Below are positions 60,091-64,000 of a stretch of 64,000 bases of DNA, piece by piece. Below the pieces are notes generated by a model. It was given only the letters and a program-made list of their open reading frames with translations, searched no databases and was not told the DNA's origin. The DNA lies in assembly GCF_002160985.1 (NCBI RefSeq), contig NZ_NFLQ01000005.1, forward strand, positions 62,001 to 126,000, given 5' to 3'. Both the position numbers and the translations under genes were made by a program. Positions within the stretch are counted from its first letter, which is position 1, and each line of letters opens with the position of its first letter. Origin of the DNA: Lachnoclostridium sp. An118. Lineage in GTDB: Bacteria; Bacillota; Clostridia; Lachnospirales; Lachnospiraceae.

Positions 60091-61491
60091 TTATCCTCTT
60101 TCCGCTGCCAGGGGCAGCTCCACCCGGACGGCAAAGCCCCCCTTTTCGCTGTGTCCGACATCCATCCTGCCGCCGTGGACCTGAGCGATCTGACGGACAA
60201 TGAGAAGCCCCAGGCCGTGGCGCTGGCCGGTCACATTTTCATCGCACATCATGTAGTGGGGCGCGTTGTCCAGCTCCTCCAGCTTCTCCTCCGTGACGCC
60301 CGCCCCGTCGTCCTCTATGGTGACCGAGCAGGTCGTCTCCTGCTGTTCCACAGTCACGTAGATGGTACACCCTTCCGGATTGTGGTTCATGCTGTTCTGG
60401 ATCAGATTACCTGCCGCCCGGGAAAGGAGGGCAGCGTCGGCGTACACAAAGCAGGCCGGCACGTCCTTCCCTGTCAGCCATTCCATGGGATATTTCCCCT
60501 CTGCATCCATGTTCAGGAAATCTACCACCGTCCTTCGCATGAGAGATACCAGGCTGACGCTCTCCCTGTCCACGGGCTGCATATTGTACTCCAGCTTGGA
60601 GGCCAGATTCAGATCGTTGATGAGATTTTTCATCCGCTGGCTCTGGCTGCAGATCACCTGCGCCTTTTTTCTCTCTTCCCCGGACAGATGAGGGCTGTCC
60701 GCAAGCTGGGCGGCGTAGCCCATGACCATGGAAAGGGGGGTGCGGATATCGTGGGACACGCCGGCGATCCAGTTGGCCCGTGCCGTCTCTTTTTTCCGAA
60801 GCTCCCGGTTCCTTGCCTGCAGGATCTCGGAGGTCTTGTTCACGCTCTGGGCGATCTCGGAGAGAAGACCTTTTTTTCTGATGTAGGCTGTCCGCCCTTT
60901 TGACAGCTTTTCAATGCCATCCACAATGGGGCCCACGGATTTCAGAAGTTTCATGTCCGTCACCAGATAAATAAGAATGACCACCCCGATATCTGCCAGG
61001 ATAATGACCGCTGCAAGAGGAGGGAGGATCTCGATAAGCCCTCTGTCCCAGGACGGATACATGTGTTTCCAGAAGGATTCCTTCGGATAGCCCGCCACCA
61101 CCACATCCCCGCCCCGGCTGGCCGGGAAGGTGGGATAGTCCTGCACATATCCCCTTGTGAGGGAGGCAATGTCCGAGGCACTGTAGGAGAGGGGGATCTC
61201 AGCCGGCAGATCCTCCGTGTGCCAGACTACCTGTCCGGTGCCGCTCTGGATGAGCATGGCCCAGGCCCCCGCCTCTGCAAGGCTCTCCTGCAGCTGGGGA
61301 GAGAGGGCATAGCCGCTCTCCGTCTCGGAAAGCCCCGACGCCACCTCCTCCGCCATGGTGTAGGGGGAACCGTTGCCGGCATATTTCACGGTAAAAGAAA
61401 AAAGGATGATCAAATCCAGCACCGGCAGGAGCAGACAGACGAGGAACATGCCCACCACCAGCCGGCGCAGGAGCTTCAGTGCGTTTTTCAT
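60091..61491 (-). CDS. Sensor histidine kinase (two transmembrane segments)
   Basis: This 466-residue protein has GGAGGGG six bases upstream and starts directly after the regulator stop. Two membrane segments (about 10-33 and 150-176) enclose an extracellular sensor domain of about 115 residues. A HAMP-like linker (PIVDGIEKLSKGRTAYIRKKG), the phospho-acceptor GVSHDIRTPLSMVMGYAAQL, an N-box NLIQNSMNHNPEG and a G-box GLGLLIVRQIAQVHGGR follow. It pairs with the regulator at 61492 and faces a peptide-resistance-type ABC transporter. Confidence 0.92.
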   Translation of the reverse strand: MKNALKLLRRLVVGMFLVCLLLPVLDLIILFSFTVKYAGNGSPYTMAEEVASGLSETESGYALSPQLQESLAEAGAWAMLIQSGTGQVVWHTEDLPAEIPLSYSASDIASLTRGYVQDYPTFPASRGGDVVVAGYPKESFWKHMYPSWDRGLIEILPPLAAVIILADIGVVILIYLVTDMKLLKSVGPIVDGIEKLSKGRTAYIRKKGLLSEIAQSVNKTSEILQARNRELRKKETARANWIAGVSHDIRTPLSMVMGYAAQLADSPHLSGEERKKAQVICSQSQRMKNLINDLNLASKLEYNMQPVDRESVSLVSLMRRTVVDFLNMDAEGKYPMEWLTGKDVPACFVYADAALLSRAAGNLIQNSMNHNPEGCTIYVTVEQQETTCSVTIEDDGAGVTEEKLEELDNAPHYMMCDENVTGQRHGLGLLIVRQIAQVHGGRMDVGHSEKGGFAVRVELPLAAERG

Positions 61492-62196
61492 CTATTTCCC
61501 CTCCACCATCAGTTTGTATCCCAGGCCCTTCACCGTGACGAGGGAAGCCGGGTGGGAGGGGTCTTTTTCAATCTTTTCCCTGATCCGCCGGATGTGGGCC
61601 ATCAGGGAGTTCTCGTAACCGAAGGGGTTGTCTCCCCAGGCCGCCTCACACAGAGAGTCAATGGTGACGATCTTCCCTGCATTCCTGCACAGGGCAGAGA
61701 GTATCTCAAACTCCTTGGCGGTCAGGGGAATGTGCTCTCCCTCCTTCAGCACCTCCGCCCTCTGAAAATCAATCTGGCTTCCGGCAAGGCGGACAAGGGG
61801 CGTCTCATTTTTATAGCTCCTCCTCAATATCACGCCCACCCGCAGGGTCAGCTCCTTTGGCAGGAAGGGTTTTACCATGTAATCGTCGGCTCCAAGTCCC
61901 AGGCCCTTAAATTTATCTTCATCCTCACCCCGGGCTGTGAGGAAGAGCACCGGATAATCTCCCATCTGCTTCAGCTTCTCAAAGAGAGAAAATCCGTCCC
62001 CGTCAGGCAGCATCACATCCAGGATAGCCAGCTCCGGCTGAAGATCCGCAGCCGCCTCCAGGGCTTCCCTCACGGTCCCGGCCCTTTGGATGTGGCGGTA
62101 TCCCTCCTCCATTAAAATAGAACAAACCATGTCCAGCAGTTCCTCCTCGTCGTCCACAAGGAGGATGCGCTTTCCTTTCAGATATTCTGTGTCCAT
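61492..62196 (-). CDS. OmpR-family response regulator controlling the adjacent ABC transporter
   Basis: The ATG at 62196 gives 234 residues; AGGAAAGG lies upstream. Receiver domain with Asp15/Asp16, the phospho-acceptor Asp60 (AILDVMLPDGDG), lysine in DYMVKPF; winged helix at about 135-232 with IPLTAKEFEILSALCRNAGKIVTIDSLCEAAWG and YENSLMAHIRRIREKIE. Genes of this type next to a LanFEG or CprABC-type transporter regulate it in response to lantibiotics or cationic peptides. The phased repeats at 62342-62381 are its likely binding site. Confidence 0.92.
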   Translation of the reverse strand: MDTEYLKGKRILLVDDEEELLDMVCSILMEEGYRHIQRAGTVREALEAAADLQPELAILDVMLPDGDGFSLFEKLKQMGDYPVLFLTARGEDEDKFKGLGLGADDYMVKPFLPKELTLRVGVILRRSYKNETPLVRLAGSQIDFQRAEVLKEGEHIPLTAKEFEILSALCRNAGKIVTIDSLCEAAWGDNPFGYENSLMAHIRRIREKIEKDPSHPASLVTVKGLGYKLMVEGK

Positions 62197-62229
62197 AGCC
62201 TTTTGTTTCCTTTCCTCAGATTGCGGCAG

Positions 62230-62275
62230 ATGCGCAGCGGATTTCTGCGGTTCCGCAGAAACCGCTCTATGCGCA
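62230..62275. repeat. Large inverted repeat upstream of the response regulator
   Basis: AGCGGATTTCTGCGG and CCGCAGAAACCGCT (62236-62266) pair with one bulged base around TT, flanked by TGCGC / GCGCA arms. It would form the 5' end of the regulator mRNA. No T tract follows on the minus strand. Confidence 0.6.
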
Positions 62276-62306
62276 GGTATAATAACCACGCTGTGGTTAT
62301 TATACC
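62276..62306. promoter_or_regulatory. Perfect 31-base palindrome with TATAAT on both strands
   Basis: GGTATAATAACCAC and GTGGTTATTATACC are exact reverse complements around GCT. Each arm contains TATAAT (62278-62283 on plus; 62299-62304 on minus). The minus copy is placed to transcribe the two-component genes. No good -35 accompanies either, suggesting activator dependence or an operator overlapping the -10. Confidence 0.6.
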
Positions 62307-62341
62307 ATATTTCCCCGCTCTCACTCCATCTCTCCTCTCTT

Positions 62342-62396
62342 TGTAAGGTAAATGTAAGGCAGGGGAAATGTGCCTGTAAGGATGGCCCGGTACAAT
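62342..62396 (+). promoter_or_regulatory. 11-bp-phased direct repeats and promoter of the ABC transporter
   Basis: TGTAAGG occurs at 62342-62348, 62353-62359 and 62375-62381, spaced 11 and 22 bases, one and two helical turns. A -10, TACAAT, lies at 62391-62396 without a consensus -35. Direct heptamers at 11-base spacing are the usual OmpR-family regulator site. Confidence 0.6.
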
Positions 62397-62429
62397 AGAG
62401 CCAGAAAGACAAAGGAGGCACACAAAGCT

Positions 62430-63185
62430 ATGAAACCGATCATCGAGACACACGAACTGACAAAGACATACGGAAATTTCACAGCCGTCTACCGGCTGAA
62501 CCTTCATATAAGGAAGGGGACTGTATACGGATTTCTGGGCCCCAACGGGGCCGGGAAGTCCACCACCATGAAAATGTTCCTGGGGCTTGTGCGCCCCACT
62601 GTCGGCACATTCACCATCGATGGGATGGCCTACCCCAGGGACCGGATGGAGATCCTGCGAAGGACCGGCTCCCTCATCGAGGAACCCTCCTTCTACGGCA
62701 ATCTGACGGGCCGGGAAAACCTCGACCTGATCCGCCGCATCCTGGGACTTAAGCCCTCCGCTGTGGACGACGCCCTGGAGCTGACAGGTCTGACCCGGTT
62801 CGGGGACCGCCCGGCAAAGAAATACTCCCTGGGCATGAAGCAGCGGCTGGGCCTTGCGGGAGCCCTCATCGGCCGGCCGCCCCTCCTCATCCTCGACGAG
62901 CCCACCAACGGGCTGGACCCGGTGGGCATCCACGAGATACGCACGCTCATCCGGTCCCTGCCCGAGAAGATCGGCTGCACGGTCCTCGTCTCCTCCCACC
63001 TCCTGCCGGAGATCGAGCTCATGGCGGACGACGTGGGGATTTTAAACCGGGGCCATCTCCTCTTTGAAGGCAGCATGGAAGAACTGCGGGAGACGGCGGC
63101 CATGAAGGGGCTTCCCTCCGATAACCTGGAGGAGACCTTCCTGGCTCTGGTGGACGAAGACAACAGGAAACGGAGGCCTATGTGA
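62430..63185 (+). CDS. ABC transporter ATPase, lantibiotic-immunity / BcrA type
   Basis: The ATG at 62430 has AAAGGAGG eleven bases upstream, giving 251 residues. Walker A GPNGAGKST (37-45), signature YSLGMKQRLGLAGAL, Walker B LLILDEPTNGLDPVG and VSSHLLPEIELMADDVGIL are present. LanF, BcrA and CprA share this pattern. It pairs with two permeases of about 240 residues to export or expel peptide antibiotics such as lantibiotics, bacitracin or cationic peptides. Confidence 0.9.
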   Translation: MKPIIETHELTKTYGNFTAVYRLNLHIRKGTVYGFLGPNGAGKSTTMKMFLGLVRPTVGTFTIDGMAYPRDRMEILRRTGSLIEEPSFYGNLTGRENLDLIRRILGLKPSAVDDALELTGLTRFGDRPAKKYSLGMKQRLGLAGALIGRPPLLILDEPTNGLDPVGIHEIRTLIRSLPEKIGCTVLVSSHLLPEIELMADDVGILNRGHLLFEGSMEELRETAAMKGLPSDNLEETFLALVDEDNRKRRPM

Positions 63186-63904
63186 TGACGATCGGTATAG
63201 AACTGAAAAAACTGAAATCCACAGGATTTTTTACATCCTTTTTTGTGGGAGGCCTGGTGGCGGCCCTCGTGCCCATAGCCAACACAGGATTCCGGACAGA
63301 GCTTTTCACCTCCCTGGAGGGCTCGCCCCTGTCCATCCTCCTTAATGCCAACCTGCAGATGGTGACCATGCTGAACCAGATACTCATCATCTGCGGAGCC
63401 TGCCTGATGTACCATACAGAATACGCGGACCACGCCATCCGCAGGATGCTGACCCTGCCCCTCAAAGGAGAGTCCCTGTTTTTCGGGAAGTCTCTCCTCC
63501 TGGCCCTGGGATTTTTCTTTCTCCTGGTCCTGGAGAGCGCTTCCTACGCCTTCTGCACCATGCATTGGTTTAGGATGACAGACGGTTTTCTCCCGGAGCT
63601 TTTAAAAAACATGGGATTTGCCACTCTCCTCACACTTCCCACCCTGCTCTTTATGCTGCTGGTGGCGTCCGCCTGCCAGAGTATGTGGGTGAGCCTTGGC
63701 ATCGGCGTCATCTTCATGTCCATGGGAACCGTCCTGCCGGAGGGCCCCTTCCCTCTCACGCTTGTTCCCTTTGTCACGCCCTTTAAGACACTGGCCGATG
63801 CGGGGAGCGGCTGGGCCGCCTACGCCGCCGCATCGGGTGCGGAGCTTCTGCTCCTCGCCCTTGCCGCCTGCATGTTTATCCGAATAAGGAGGTACTCACT
63901 ATGA
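63185..63904 (+). CDS. ABC transporter permease, lantibiotic-immunity type
   Basis: The ATG at 63185 overlaps the ATPase stop by one base. The 239 residues have six hydrophobic segments and begin MTIGIELKKLKSTGFFTSFFVGGLVA, the LanE/LanG/CprB-like N-terminus. Overlap with the ATPase indicates one operon. It forms half of the membrane part with the following permease. Confidence 0.87.
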   Translation: MTIGIELKKLKSTGFFTSFFVGGLVAALVPIANTGFRTELFTSLEGSPLSILLNANLQMVTMLNQILIICGACLMYHTEYADHAIRRMLTLPLKGESLFFGKSLLLALGFFFLLVLESASYAFCTMHWFRMTDGFLPELLKNMGFATLLTLPTLLFMLLVASACQSMWVSLGIGVIFMSMGTVLPEGPFPLTLVPFVTPFKTLADAGSGWAAYAAASGAELLLLALAACMFIRIRRYSL

Positions 63905-64000
63905 ATCTATTTGCACTCACTGCTGCCGAGCTCAAAAAAATACGGCGCTCTTTTATCCTGCCCCTTCTCTTTGTCCCCCTGGTGATCCTTTGGGTCCCCA
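63901..64000 (+). CDS. Second ABC transporter permease (truncated by the window end)
   Basis: The ATG overlaps the preceding stop (ATGA). The 33 codons visible begin MNLFALTAAELKKIRRSF, again the peptide-resistance permease N-terminus with an AELKKIRRS membrane-entry helix. Two similar permeases after one ATPase match the LanFEG and CprABC gene order. The rest lies outside the window. Confidence 0.8.
   Translation, partial: MNLFALTAAELKKIRRSFILPLLFVPLVILWVP

Noticed and set aside
1-64000. CRISPR arrays, tRNA or rRNA genes, insertion sequences, phage genes
   Set aside because: None recognised by eye. The only mobile-type gene seen is the truncated Rpn-like nuclease.

Overview
The window looks like a chromosomal segment of a strictly anaerobic Gram-positive bacterium, most likely a Lachnospiraceae-type Clostridia member. 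The reasons are an electron-bifurcating-type [FeFe] hydrogenase, an oxygen-independent (cbi-type) cobalamin pathway with cobalamin riboswitches, a T-box leader on pheST, a SpoIID homologue, strong AGGAGG ribosome binding sites, a moderately high GC content and a VanZ / NhaC / Rpn-nuclease gene repertoire. The genus is inference; no rRNA gene is present to settle it. I see no prophage, CRISPR array, rRNA or tRNA gene.

Region 1 (1-16.7 kb) is a hydrogen/redox region. It holds a GTG-started PAS-containing sensory H-cluster protein followed by a SpoIIE-type phosphatase cut by the window edge. A CapA-family protein, a HAD phosphatase, an AraC regulator, a possible 25-residue small protein, an Rpn-type nuclease remnant and a VanZ-like protein follow. 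Next is a five-gene hydC / ATPase / ferredoxin / hydB / hydA operon. Divergent from it is a cassette of DRTGG protein, RsbW-like ATPase, H-cluster sensor lacking the proton-transfer cysteine, second DRTGG protein and PHP phosphoesterase. Three H-cluster proteins therefore sit within about 15 kb, with signalling genes around two of them.

Region 2 (16.7-39.1 kb) is almost entirely cobalamin. A riboswitch-led plus-strand operon carries the cobalt ECF transporter cbiMNQO and the cobaltochelatase cbiK. An 18-gene minus-strand operon with its own promoter and riboswitch runs from precorrin-2 dehydrogenase and hemC through the corrin ring, amidation and nucleotide-loop genes to cbiC. The two operons converge with a 3-base gap. 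Only the corrinoid adenosyltransferase and a lower-ligand synthesis pathway are not seen here.

Region 3 (39.1-54.6 kb) holds a siroheme sulfite/nitrite reductase with small companion genes, an HPr-like protein lacking the catalytic histidine, queA, pheST with a T-box, a BrkB-family protein, SpoIID, a well-supported 6S-like RNA, a VOC / response regulator / histidine kinase unit, an XRE-type regulator and pckA.

Region 4 (54.6-64 kb) holds leuC-leuD-nhaC-thrC plus one or two small genes. A two-component system then faces a lantibiotic/cationic-peptide-type ABC transporter whose second permease runs off the window. The intergenic region between them has a perfect palindrome and 11-bp-phased direct repeats that look like the response-regulator target.
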